Positions 37,521 to 46,604 of a stretch of 64,000 nucleotides of DNA are shown here, in pieces. Source of the DNA: G965207335 sp965222825 (GTDB taxonomy: Bacteria; Pseudomonadota; Gammaproteobacteria; PS1; Pseudothioglobaceae); the NCBI GenBank assembly GCA_965222825.1, contig OZ244964.1:1178001-1242000 (forward strand). The letters are read 5' to 3'. Below the pieces are notes generated by a model. The model was not told the origin of the DNA and ran no database searches. It saw only the letters and a program-made list of their open reading frames with translations. A program made the position numbers and the translations under genes. The first letter of the stretch is position 1. Each line of letters starts with the position of its first letter.

Positions 37521-39059
37521 TTACATTAACACGCTATCTAATAACATTTTGGTATATTTGTGTTTGGGGTTTGCTATTACTAATGAGGTTTTACCTTGTT
37601 CTACTATTAAGCCTGCTTTTAATACTACTATATCATCGCTAAAATAACGCACAACAGATATATCGTGAGTTATTAGTATATAACTTATATGGTGTTTTTG
37701 TTGTAATTTTAGTAATAAATCTAGTATTTGTTTTTTAATGGTATTATCTAGTGCACTACTTGGCTCATCACAGATAATAACATCAGGACTAACAGATAAT
37801 GCTCTAATTATTGCTACTCTTTGTAGTTGTCCGCCAGATAATTGGCTTGGATAAGAGTTTATTAAATTACAATCTAGCCCTACTTCATTAAATAAAACAC
37901 AAAGATACTGGGTATTATCCTGGTGTTGAATATTAAGTGCTGACATAGCGTCTAATAAAGTATTTAATAGCGTTTTTTTAGGATTAAATGAGCCAAATAC
38001 ATTTTGAAATATAATTTGCACTTTTGAGGCATAAATTATATTATTAATTTTATCAATATTTGTATCTTGGAAAAAAATACTACCATAGCTTTGTTTTAAT
38101 TGTTTAATAATAGTATTTGCTAAGGTAGTTTTGCCACTGCCAGACTCGCCAACAATAGCCAGATTAGTACCTTTATTTAGCACTAAATTAATATTATCTA
38201 ATACTTGTTGATAAGATTTTGTTATTCTAAATATACCATTTGATTTTATTGGAAATTTTTTTGCTAAATTTATAGTTTTGATAATTGGATTTGTATCTAT
38301 TGTTGTTGTATCTAGCTTTTTTTCTAATTTAATTAGTAATTCCTTAGTATATTCATCATAACAATTATCAAAAAAATCATCATTATCTTTAATTGTTAAT
38401 AAATTACCATTACGCATAACCCCCACTCTATCTGCTATAAGTTTTACTAGCATTAAATCGTGAGTTATAATTAGTATAGTAAGGTTTTTTAGCTTATTTA
38501 ACTTTATTAGTAAGTCTAATATTTGTCTTTGAGTGCTGACATCTAGTGCTGTTGTTGGTTCATCAGCAATTAGTAATTCTGCTCCTGATAATAGCACCAT
38601 TGCAATCATTATTCTTTGTTTTTGTCCGCCTGATAACTCGTGAACATACTTGTAATAACAATTATTATCTAGTCCAACTAAATTTAGGGTTTTATTAATT
38701 TCTTGTCTGATATTTTTTTTAGATAATTTATTGTTAATCAAATATAGCTCTTGTAATTGGTTGCCAACTCTAAATACTGGGTTAATAGCACTATCACTAT
38801 CTTGAAAAATAAATGCTATTTTTTTACCACGAATATTTTTGATATTTTTTTTTGATATTTTTTGTCCGTTATAATTTATATCTCCAGTAATTGATAAACT
38901 ATTAGCTAATAATCCTAAAACACTTAATGCAGTTAGAGTTTTACCACTACCTGATTCTCCAACTAGGGCAAATATTTCATTTTTAGCAACGCTAAAACTT
39001 ATATTATTAACCAAAGTTTTGTCACTACTTGTTATAGTTAAATTATTAATTTCTAGCAT
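37521..39059 (-). CDS. yejF: Peptide ABC transporter ATPase, YejF type
   Basis: About 512 residues from the ATG at 39059 (MLEINNLTI); an upstream extension of 13 codons runs into yejE and is not needed. Two fused ATPase domains each have Walker A (GESGSGKT twice), LSGGQ signatures (ELSGGQKQRI and QLSGGQLQRV) and DEPTTALD or DEPSSALD. This double form is typical of YejF, which powers import of oligopeptides such as microcin C. It is last in yejB-yejE-yejF. Confidence 0.88.
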   Translation of the reverse strand: MLEINNLTITSSDKTLVNNISFSVAKNEIFALVGESGSGKTLTALSVLGLLANSLSITGDINYNGQKISKKNIKNIRGKKIAFIFQDSDSAINPVFRVGNQLQELYLINNKLSKKNIRQEINKTLNLVGLDNNCYYKYVHELSGGQKQRIMIAMVLLSGAELLIADEPTTALDVSTQRQILDLLIKLNKLKNLTILIITHDLMLVKLIADRVGVMRNGNLLTIKDNDDFFDNCYDEYTKELLIKLEKKLDTTTIDTNPIIKTINLAKKFPIKSNGIFRITKSYQQVLDNINLVLNKGTNLAIVGESGSGKTTLANTIIKQLKQSYGSIFFQDTNIDKINNIIYASKVQIIFQNVFGSFNPKKTLLNTLLDAMSALNIQHQDNTQYLCVLFNEVGLDCNLINSYPSQLSGGQLQRVAIIRALSVSPDVIICDEPSSALDNTIKKQILDLLLKLQQKHHISYILITHDISVVRYFSDDIVVLKAGLIVEQGKTSLVIANPKHKYTKMLLDSVLM

Positions 39060-39060
39060 T

Positions 39061-40362
39061 TTATTTTTTATCAAATACTTCACGGACATTGTCAGCAAAT
39101 AAATTAACTGCTAGCACCAAAATAAACATTAACATAAAGGCCGAGCTAATAGACCACCAGACAACTGGCTCTTTTGCTAGTTCTAATCTAGCACCATTTA
39201 CCATATTCCCCCAACTAATAGTAGTGCTATCAACACCTATACCTATATAAGATAGCACTGCCTCTGCTAATACTAAGGCACTAAAATCTAGCACTATGGT
39301 AATTAGCACCAAGTGCATTACATTTGGTAGAATATAACTCAGCATAATTTTAAAATTGCTAATATTAAATACTTTTGCTGAGCTAACAAATGCCAATGAT
39401 TTTACTTTTAGTGTTTCTGCTCTTATAATTCTACACAAACCAGTCCAAGAAGTAAGTGCTAACACCATACACAATAATAGTAATTTAACATCTGCTCTTT
39501 CTATACTGGATGCGAATAAGTCAGCATTTTGCTCCATATATGCTTGCATAATAACTACTAAGGCTGCTATTAACAAAATTCCGGGCATAGCATTAATAGT
39601 AGTATAACTAAATTGAATAATATCATCAATTACACCCTTAAAATAACCAGCTAATAAACCTAATATTACCGCAATAGGGGTGGCAATGATGGTAGTAAGA
39701 ATTGCAAACACCATACTCGTTCTAATACTTTTTATTGCCTTATAAAATACATCAATACCAGCTTTATCGGTGCCAAATATATGATAATGAGGTAATAATT
39801 GGGCTACTATAAAAATAATTAATGCTATGGTAAAAATTGTCTTAATAGCACTCATTGCTATATATGGTTTTAAATAATGTCTTTTAAAAGTAAAAATTAA
39901 TAATAATAAAAATGCTACAAATAACAACCATTTAATAAAACCATAAAAACTTAAAATTAAAATATTTTTTATATTATCAGCTACATTATTAATATCATTG
40001 GCAGCGTATTTTAGGTGTTTATATCCTCTTGTGCCATCTGCTAGATATTCTTTGCTAAAAGAATTATACGCAAATGGTTGAGAATAGGTTTTTTCACTAG
40101 ATACCATACTGTAATGTAATAATTCATCTAAAACGCTATAAATATTTGAGCTGTTGTGCTCTTTGAAATGGACAGAATCGAGTAGTGCTATAAGTAAATA
40201 AAACATAAAAATAATAAAACTAATAATAACAATCTTACTGGCAAATACTTGTTGCCATTTTTGGCGTAATTGCTTTGATTTAGCAATAAAATAAGCACTA
40301 GAAATTGCTAAAATAACAACCAACCACAATAAAATATCGGTTATAAGAAAATGTATAGTCAT
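39061..40362 (-). CDS. yejE: Peptide ABC transporter permease, YejE type
   Basis: 433 residues, longer than most DppC-like permeases because of a periplasmic loop between helices 1 and 2. The C-terminal part has the EAA-like region (LTSWTGLCRIIRAETLKVKS) and SYIGIGVDSTTISWGNMVNGA. It overlaps yejB by 4 bp and is followed directly by yejF. Confidence 0.85.
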   Translation of the reverse strand: MTIHFLITDILLWLVVILAISSAYFIAKSKQLRQKWQQVFASKIVIISFIIFMFYLLIALLDSVHFKEHNSSNIYSVLDELLHYSMVSSEKTYSQPFAYNSFSKEYLADGTRGYKHLKYAANDINNVADNIKNILILSFYGFIKWLLFVAFLLLLIFTFKRHYLKPYIAMSAIKTIFTIALIIFIVAQLLPHYHIFGTDKAGIDVFYKAIKSIRTSMVFAILTTIIATPIAVILGLLAGYFKGVIDDIIQFSYTTINAMPGILLIAALVVIMQAYMEQNADLFASSIERADVKLLLLCMVLALTSWTGLCRIIRAETLKVKSLAFVSSAKVFNISNFKIMLSYILPNVMHLVLITIVLDFSALVLAEAVLSYIGIGVDSTTISWGNMVNGARLELAKEPVVWWSISSAFMLMFILVLAVNLFADNVREVFDKK

Positions 40363-41339
40363 TTAAAATTTATCCTAGGATCAACAAGTGCATAAGAAAT
40401 ATCAGTTAGTAATAGCCCAATAATATAAAGCACAGAGCCCAAAAATACCATAGATCTAACTATGGCAAAATCTTGTGCAGATATAGCGTCTATAGTATAA
40501 CTACCTAAACCAGGTATGCTAAAAAATGATTCTATCAATAGACTACCCAAAAATAAACTAGGTATTACTACAACTACCCCCGTTAAAATGGGTATCATTG
40601 CATTTTTTAAAATGTGTTTAAATAGTATTCTAGTCTCGCTTAATCCCCTAGCTCTTGCTGATAAAACATAGGGTTTGTTGAACTCTTCTAAAATAATGCT
40701 TCTATACCACCTAATGCCAACACCTAAACCTGCTAAAACGCTGATAAAAATTGGTAAAGCAACAAATCTATAAGCCTCAATACCACCTTGATAGCCAGAT
40801 ATAGGGGCAAAATGCCATATCTCGCTAAATATCATTTGTCCAACAATTATATAAAATAATGGCGATATTGACATTAAAACCACAGTTAAAAATATAATTA
40901 TATTTCTAATATGGTAATTATTATTAATAGTAATACTAACCATAGCTAAAACAATATTAATAACAAGTGCGGCAATAAAGCTGGGTATTGCAATTGCTAG
41001 TGATGGCCACATTCTTTGTTTTATATCTTGGTTAATATTTCTGCCTGAGTCTGAACTACCAAAGTCAAAATTTAGTAGCAATATAGATTTTTGATAAAAC
41101 ATAGTATTACTTATTTTACTAAATCCTTGATTATCGCTATTAAAAAATAATGGTTTATCATAGCCGTTATCGTGCTTCCAGTTACTTATATCTTCCTTAG
41201 TCACATGCTTAGTGCCTAGATGGATACTAGCCATATCATCTGGAGAATTGACTATAAAAAATAGCACAAAGGTAATAATATTTACTGCAATAATTATTGG
41301 TATTGCGTATATAATTCTTCTTAGTATGTAATTTAGCAT
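40359..41339 (-). CDS. yejB: Peptide ABC transporter permease, YejB type
   Basis: 326 residues with an N-terminal LRRIIYAIPIIIAVNIITF segment, a periplasmic domain, and the permease core with SARARGLSETRILFKHILKNA (EAA loop) and the end ISYALVDPRINFK. It is first in the yejBEF unit. The usual solute-binding gene yejA is absent here. Confidence 0.87.
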   Translation of the reverse strand: MLNYILRRIIYAIPIIIAVNIITFVLFFIVNSPDDMASIHLGTKHVTKEDISNWKHDNGYDKPLFFNSDNQGFSKISNTMFYQKSILLLNFDFGSSDSGRNINQDIKQRMWPSLAIAIPSFIAALVINIVLAMVSITINNNYHIRNIIIFLTVVLMSISPLFYIIVGQMIFSEIWHFAPISGYQGGIEAYRFVALPIFISVLAGLGVGIRWYRSIILEEFNKPYVLSARARGLSETRILFKHILKNAMIPILTGVVVVIPSLFLGSLLIESFFSIPGLGSYTIDAISAQDFAIVRSMVFLGSVLYIIGLLLTDISYALVDPRINFK

Positions 41340-41356
41340 ACAAAAAATAAGTATAA

Positions 41357-41382
41357 AAAAAGGGATTTTAAAATCCCTTTTT
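41357..41382. terminator. Bidirectional intrinsic terminator
   Basis: The palindrome AAAAAGGGATTTT-AAAATCCCTTTTT has A and T tracts on either side, so it can terminate in both directions. It ends the transcript of the sulfur globule protein gene and separates it from yejB. Confidence 0.75.
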
Positions 41383-41400
41383 ATTGTTAAGATTCTTTAC

Positions 41401-41519
41401 GGAACCTCTGATTAACTCTTAAAAATATAATTTTATAACAATATCTCTGATTTTCAAGTAAAAACATATCACAAATCAGACTTTATGAGTCATACTTAAG
41501 GTTGTTGTTCAGAGGCTCC
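41401..41519. mobile_element. MITE-like element, family 2, copy 2
   Basis: 119 bp with ends GGAACCTCTGA and TCAGAGGCTCC (10 of 11 terminal inverted-repeat matches). It has further internal GATTTGTGA/ATCAGA motifs. Blocks match the element at 9812 in inverse orientation. No coding capacity. It lies between the sulfur globule gene and its terminator. Confidence 0.68.
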
Positions 41520-41524
41520 TTATT

Positions 41525-41920
41525 TTAATATATATTACCACCTGGTAAATATGGATTATAACTAGGTATTAGGTTTTGGTCTATAGAATTGCCATAAGAG
41601 TTGCTATAACCATAACCTCCGTAACCACCATAAGGACTACCATAACCTCGGTTGCCATAACCTCCGTAACCGCCATAAGGACTACCATAACCACCCCAAT
41701 TATCCCAGTCATCATCAAATGCATCTTCCATTTCTTCTAGCCAGTATCTAGGGTCCCAAACATCGTATGGATTCCAATTTCCCCAGTTGTTGCCCCAACC
41801 ATTACCCCAGCCGTTGCCACCACCTCTATTACCCCAATTATTACCCCAAAATGCGTTAGCACTAAGAGATATACCAATAAATATCAATAACGATATTAGT
41901 ATCTTTTTATTTTTATTCAC
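41525..41920 (-). CDS. Sulfur globule-like Gly/Asn/Tyr-rich secreted protein
   Basis: 131 residues. The GTG start is supported by a strong AGGAGAG six bases upstream. A signal peptide (IFIGISLSANA) precedes WGNN-rich repeats, a conserved-looking centre WDPRYWLEEMEDAFDDDWDN, and YGGYG/SPYGGYGGYG repeats. This composition and the acidic WDP..W segment resemble the envelope proteins of periplasmic sulfur globules (SgpA/SgpB type). The low-complexity sequence makes this a resemblance, not proof. Confidence 0.65.
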   Translation of the reverse strand: MNKNKKILISLLIFIGISLSANAFWGNNWGNRGGGNGWGNGWGNNWGNWNPYDVWDPRYWLEEMEDAFDDDWDNWGGYGSPYGGYGGYGNRGYGSPYGGYGGYGYSNSYGNSIDQNLIPSYNPYLPGGNIY

Positions 41921-42009
41921 AATGGACTCTCCTAATTATTAAACATCTGTTAATTTATTATACTATATAATTATTTACACTTCAAGTTATAAACTCATCT
42001 ATAAATTTT

Positions 42010-45000
42010 ATGAATGTAGATAATCAAATTAGATCCATACTGAAACAAAAAATTATGATTTTAGACGGTGCTATGGGTACTATGGTGCAACAATATAATT
42101 TAAAAGAAGCAGATTATAGAGGCGAAAGATTTAAAGATTGGCATACTGATATTAAGGGCAATAATGATTTACTTAGTATAACCCAGCCCGATATTATTAA
42201 AAATATCCACAGAGAATATCTATTAGCTGGTGCTGATATTATTGAAACTAATTCTTTTAATTCTACTAGAATATCTATGTCAGATTATCAAATGTCTGAA
42301 TTTGCATACGAAATAAACCTAGCCTCAGCTAAATTAGCAAGACTGGTATGTGATGAAATTACTAACAATGATAAACCAAGATTTGTAGCAGGAGTTTTAG
42401 GCCCTACCTCTATGACCTGTTCTATATCACCTGATGTTGATGATCCAAGTTATAGAAATATTGACTTTGATGAATTGGTGCTAAATTATAAAGAATCAAC
42501 CAGAGCTTTAATTGCTGGCGGTGTTGATATAATACTGTTAGAGACTATATTTGATACCTTAAATGCCAAGGCAGCTATATTTGCGATTAGCTCAGTATTT
42601 AAAGAGGATAACACAAAATTACCCGTTATGGTATCAGGCACTATCACCGATGCTTCTGGTAGGACACTATCAGGGCAAACTAATGAGGCATTTTATAATA
42701 GTATAAGACATATAAAACCACTAACTATTGGACTAAACTGTGCCTTAGGTCCTGATTTATTACACCAGTATGTGCAAGAATTATCATTAATAAGTGAAAC
42801 CTTTGTATCAGCACATCCTAATGCTGGCTTACCAAATGAGTTTGGTGGCTATGATTTATCCCCAAATGATATGGCAAAGTATATTGCCCAGTGGGCACAA
42901 TCAGGTATAGTTAATATAGTAGGCGGATGTTGTGGCACAACTCCAGAACACATATCAAAAATAGCTAGTGCTGTTGCTAATATAAAACCTAGAAAAATAG
43001 CAAAAATAATACCAAAATGCCGACTATCAGGACTAGAACCTTGTAATATAGGTAGCGATAGTTTGTTTGTAAATATTGGCGAAAGAGCTAATATTACTGG
43101 CTCTGATTTGTTTAAAAAACTAATTCTAGCAGAAAAATACGAAAAAGCGTTATCTGTATGCTTAGAACAAGTAGTAAATGGTGCTCAAATAATTGACATT
43201 AATATGGATGAGGCAATGCTAGATGGCAAACAAGCAATGCAAAAATTTTTAAATTTTATTGCTTCTGAGCCTGATATTGCAAAAGTGCCTATTATGATAG
43301 ACTCATCAAAATGGGATATTATTGAAGCAGGTTTAAAATGTATTCAAGGTAAGGCTATTGTAAACTCTATATCTTTAAAAGAAGGACGGGGTAAATTTAT
43401 TGAACAGGCAAAATTATGCCAACAATATGGGGCTGCAGTCATAGTAATGGCGTTTGATGAAAAAGGTCAAGCCGATACTGAGGATAGAAAAGTAGCAATT
43501 TGCACTAAGGCATATAATATTTTAGTCAAAGAATTAAATTTCTTAGCAGAAGATATTATCTTTGATGTTAATATTTTTGCTATTGCAACTGGTATTAAAG
43601 AGCATAATAATTATGCAATAGATTTTATTAATGCTACTAAACGAATAACCTCTACCTTACCATATGCTAAGATATCTGGCGGGGTTTCTAATATATCATT
43701 TTCTTTTAGAGGTAATGATACTATCCGTGGTGCAATTCATTCGGTATTTTTATACCATGCTATTAAAGCTGGTATGACTATGGGTATAGTTAATGCCTCA
43801 CAATTAGTGGTATATGATGAAATAGACGAGGAGTTAAAAAAAGCAGTTAGTAGCGTAGTATTAAATATCAGTAATAATGCTGGCGATGTTTTACTAGAAC
43901 TAGCCTCCAAATACTCTAATAATGCCTTATCAAAAAGCAACACCATAGACTTAAAATGGCGAAGTTTTTCTGTGGCTAAAAGATTGTCATATTCTTTGGT
44001 AAAAGGTATTAGTGAATATATTGAGCAAGATACCCAAGAAGCCCTAGATAAATTAGGTAAAGCTATATTAGTAATAGAAGGTCCGTTAATGGATGGTATG
44101 AATATTGTTGGTAGTTTATTTGGTGATGGCAAAATGTTTTTACCTCAGGTAGTAAAATCAGCCAGGGTAATGAAAAAATCTGTAACTTATTTAGAGCCAT
44201 TTTTAAAGGCTGAAAAAACCACAGCTAGTAATAAAGGCACAATATTAATGGCAACGGTAAAAGGCGATGTTCATGATATTGGCAAAAATATAGTTGGCGT
44301 AGTATTGCAGTGTAATAATTATAAAATTATTGACCTAGGGGTAATGGTAGCTAGTGCTAAAATTTTACAAACTGCTATTGATAAAAAAGTTGATATTATT
44401 GGCTTGTCTGGGCTAATTACTCCATCACTTGATGAAATGGTATTTGTAGCCCAAGACATGCAAAGAAAAGGCTTTAAAATCCCCCTACTAATAGGCGGTG
44501 CTACTACTTCTATTGCTCATACTGCTGTTAAAATAGCACCAGAATACAATAATGGGGTAATTTATGTAAAAGATGCTTCAACTGCTGTTGGTGTTGCAAC
44601 AAAATTATTATCAGAAAGGTTTAAACAAGATTTTATTAAACAACGAAAACAAGAGTATCAAGATATTAGAGATAGAAGAAGTAACAGCACTATTAAAAAT
44701 AAATTACTCAGTTTACTAGCTGCTCGAAAAAACTCCCCCAAATTAAAATTTGATAATATAGTTAAGCCAAAAAAATTAGCCATACAAGTTTTTAATAATT
44801 ATGATTTAGCAGATATTAGTGCGTATATAGACTGGAGCCCATTTTTTAAAACTTGGGAATTAGCAGGTAAATACCCCAATATTTTAACAGATAAACTAAT
44901 AGGCTCATCTGCTAGAGAACTTTATGAAGATGCAAAACTAATGCTAGAAAATATTATTACTAATAAATTAATAACTGCAAATGCTGTTATTGGCTTATTT

Positions 45001-45660
45001 AGAGCAAATAGTATAAATGAAGATATAGAAGTTTATAATAACTCAGGCAGTGTTATTATGAAATTATCACACCTAAGACAACAATTAAATAAAAAAGGTA
45101 GGACGCCAAATTTTTGTCTAGCTGATTTTATAGCACCAAAATCTAGTAATAAAGAGGATTATATAGGTGCTTTTGCAACCACAACTGGTATTGGTGTTGA
45201 AAAACAAGTAGCTAAATACGAGGCTAATAATGATGACTATAATGCCATTATGTTTAAGGCAATAGCCGATAGGTTGGCTGAGGCTTTTACAGAGCTTATG
45301 CACCATAAAATTAGAAGCAACATTTGGGGTTATGAGAGTAAAGTGTATGATAATGAAAGCTTAATAGCAGAAAAATATCAAGGCATTCGTCCTGCCCCAG
45401 GTTATCCTGCTTGTCCTGAGCATTCTGAGAAACAAAAAATATGGCAGCTACTAAATGTTGCAAAAAATACTGGCATTAGTTTAACAGAAAATTTTGCAAT
45501 GCTACCAACTGCTAGTGTCAGTGGCTGGTATTTTGCTCACCCTGATGCTAAGTATTTTGGTGTTGCTAAAATTGATAACACCCAAGTTAAAAGTTATAGC
45601 AAAAGCAAAAATATAAGCAAAATGCAAGCTCAAAAATTACTAACACCAAATTTAAACTAA
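42010..45660 (+). CDS. metH: Cobalamin-dependent methionine synthase
   Basis: 1216 residues, full length with all four modules: homocysteine domain (zinc Cys in LNCALGPD and GGCCGTTPEH), folate domain (VNIGERANITGS), cobalamin domain (GDVHDIGKNIVG, His as lower axial ligand) and SAM reactivation domain (RPAPGYPACPEHSEK). It methylates homocysteine with methyltetrahydrofolate. No B12 riboswitch is evident in the 89-bp leader. Its presence means the cell makes or imports cobalamin. Confidence 0.97.
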   Translation: MNVDNQIRSILKQKIMILDGAMGTMVQQYNLKEADYRGERFKDWHTDIKGNNDLLSITQPDIIKNIHREYLLAGADIIETNSFNSTRISMSDYQMSEFAYEINLASAKLARLVCDEITNNDKPRFVAGVLGPTSMTCSISPDVDDPSYRNIDFDELVLNYKESTRALIAGGVDIILLETIFDTLNAKAAIFAISSVFKEDNTKLPVMVSGTITDASGRTLSGQTNEAFYNSIRHIKPLTIGLNCALGPDLLHQYVQELSLISETFVSAHPNAGLPNEFGGYDLSPNDMAKYIAQWAQSGIVNIVGGCCGTTPEHISKIASAVANIKPRKIAKIIPKCRLSGLEPCNIGSDSLFVNIGERANITGSDLFKKLILAEKYEKALSVCLEQVVNGAQIIDINMDEAMLDGKQAMQKFLNFIASEPDIAKVPIMIDSSKWDIIEAGLKCIQGKAIVNSISLKEGRGKFIEQAKLCQQYGAAVIVMAFDEKGQADTEDRKVAICTKAYNILVKELNFLAEDIIFDVNIFAIATGIKEHNNYAIDFINATKRITSTLPYAKISGGVSNISFSFRGNDTIRGAIHSVFLYHAIKAGMTMGIVNASQLVVYDEIDEELKKAVSSVVLNISNNAGDVLLELASKYSNNALSKSNTIDLKWRSFSVAKRLSYSLVKGISEYIEQDTQEALDKLGKAILVIEGPLMDGMNIVGSLFGDGKMFLPQVVKSARVMKKSVTYLEPFLKAEKTTASNKGTILMATVKGDVHDIGKNIVGVVLQCNNYKIIDLGVMVASAKILQTAIDKKVDIIGLSGLITPSLDEMVFVAQDMQRKGFKIPLLIGGATTSIAHTAVKIAPEYNNGVIYVKDASTAVGVATKLLSERFKQDFIKQRKQEYQDIRDRRSNSTIKNKLLSLLAARKNSPKLKFDNIVKPKKLAIQVFNNYDLADISAYIDWSPFFKTWELAGKYPNILTDKLIGSSARELYEDAKLMLENIITNKLITANAVIGLFRANSINEDIEVYNNSGSVIMKLSHLRQQLNKKGRTPNFCLADFIAPKSSNKEDYIGAFATTTGIGVEKQVAKYEANNDDYNAIMFKAIADRLAEAFTELMHHKIRSNIWGYESKVYDNESLIAEKYQGIRPAPGYPACPEHSEKQKIWQLLNVAKNTGISLTENFAMLPTASVSGWYFAHPDAKYFGVAKIDNTQVKSYSKSKNISKMQAQKLLTPNLN

Positions 45661-45751
45661 CAAGCAAGGCTATCTTATTTTAAAAGATATTACAGAACAT
45701 ACGATTATTTAACATTTTACTATTTTTGATAATTGTATTTTAATATGTTAG

Positions 45752-45962
45752 TATAATTACATTAGCGTTGAAATAAAACCTCAGGCAATTAAAGATGGTA
45801 AAAAAATTAAAGCTATGGAAAGTAATTTATCTGGCAATGTTAAATGTCTAACTAATTTTACGCCAGAATATAATTTAAGAGTTGAAAAGTTGTATGTTTT
45901 AGTTAGATAAAAATAGTATTAAAATTTATAGCATAAAACACAGAAAAGATATTTACAAATAG
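45752..45962 (+). pseudogene. RelE/ParE-type toxin remnant
   Basis: The sequence reads YISVEIKPQAIKDGKKIKAM, ESNLSGNVKCLTNFTPEYNL, RVEKLYVLVR, stop, and resumes in another frame with NSIKIYSIKHRKDIYK, stop. These are the start, middle and typical end (YRIKHRKD.Y) of RelE-family mRNA interferases. A small deletion or frameshift around 45890-45912 destroys the gene, and no start codon is left. The rest of the 311-bp gap (45661-45751) shows nothing. It directly precedes the antitoxin. Confidence 0.75.
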
Positions 45963-45971
45963 GAGAGTATT

Positions 45972-46166
45972 ATGCTGACATTACACCCTAATATTTTTAA
46001 AAAAAATGGCGTTAAAGAGTTTGTAAAAATAAAAGATGAATTACAAGATTTTGAAGATTTAAAAGACCTAAAGGCAACAAAACTAGCTGAGCAAAATATG
46101 ACTGGTTTAAACCTAAGCGATGCCCAAAAAGAATGGGGTTTGAAAACTAATAAGCGTGTTAAATAA
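45972..46166 (+). CDS. Orphan Phd/YefM-like antitoxin
   Basis: 64 residues starting MLTLHPNIFKKNGVKEFVKI, which resembles the N-terminus of Phd/YefM-like antitoxins (LTLHPN..KKNG..EFVVL). The acidic, helical C-terminal half (DELQDFEDLKDLKATKLAEQ) would bind the toxin. The middle part is shorter than usual. AGGAG lies eight bases before the ATG, so it may still be expressed although its toxin is broken. Confidence 0.6.
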   Translation: MLTLHPNIFKKNGVKEFVKIKDELQDFEDLKDLKATKLAEQNMTGLNLSDAQKEWGLKTNKRVK

Positions 46167-46202
46167 GTTAGTTTTTAGGCTTTGTAGAATATTATATTTG
46201 TT

Positions 46203-46604
46203 GTGGCATTAAAGCAAATATTTGCTAACAATACCTTTACAATGGAATTTTCACAAGAAGCTCGACAACAAAACAGCATTATCTCATACACTGATAAACA
46301 AATAGTGCTAAAAGATGCTACTATAGATGTCCCATGTTTTTTAGCAAAAGATTATTATAGCAAAGTAAATATTAATACATTAGCAGACATAAGTATAAAT
46401 AATATCAAACCTCTAATAGAGAAAACTAATACTAATATTTTAGTTATTGGTACAGGATATAAGCAAGAATTTCTATCGCCTAAGCAACAATATTTACTAT
46501 ATCAATTAAAAATTTCTGTTGATGTTATGTCAAATGCTAGTGCTTGTCGTTTATATAATTTATTATTATCTGATTTTCGTGAAGTAGCACTACTGGTTTT
46601 ATGA
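46203..46604 (+). CDS. Mth938-like (Xcc1710-like) domain protein
   Basis: 133 residues, starting at GTG, single-domain. The sequence TNILVIGTGYKQEFLSPKQ and VDVMSNASACRLYNLLLSD are typical of the Mth938/DUF498 family, also found as a mitochondrial complex I assembly factor. The bacterial role is unclear. It overlaps rodA by 4 bp (ATGA), so it is translated with rodA and mltB. Confidence 0.82.
   Translation: MALKQIFANNTFTMEFSQEARQQNSIISYTDKQIVLKDATIDVPCFLAKDYYSKVNINTLADISINNIKPLIEKTNTNILVIGTGYKQEFLSPKQQYLLYQLKISVDVMSNASACRLYNLLLSDFREVALLVL

Noticed and set aside
41921..42009. Cobalamin riboswitch before metH
   Set aside because: Only 89 bp of AT-rich sequence with no B12-box-like motif that I can see.
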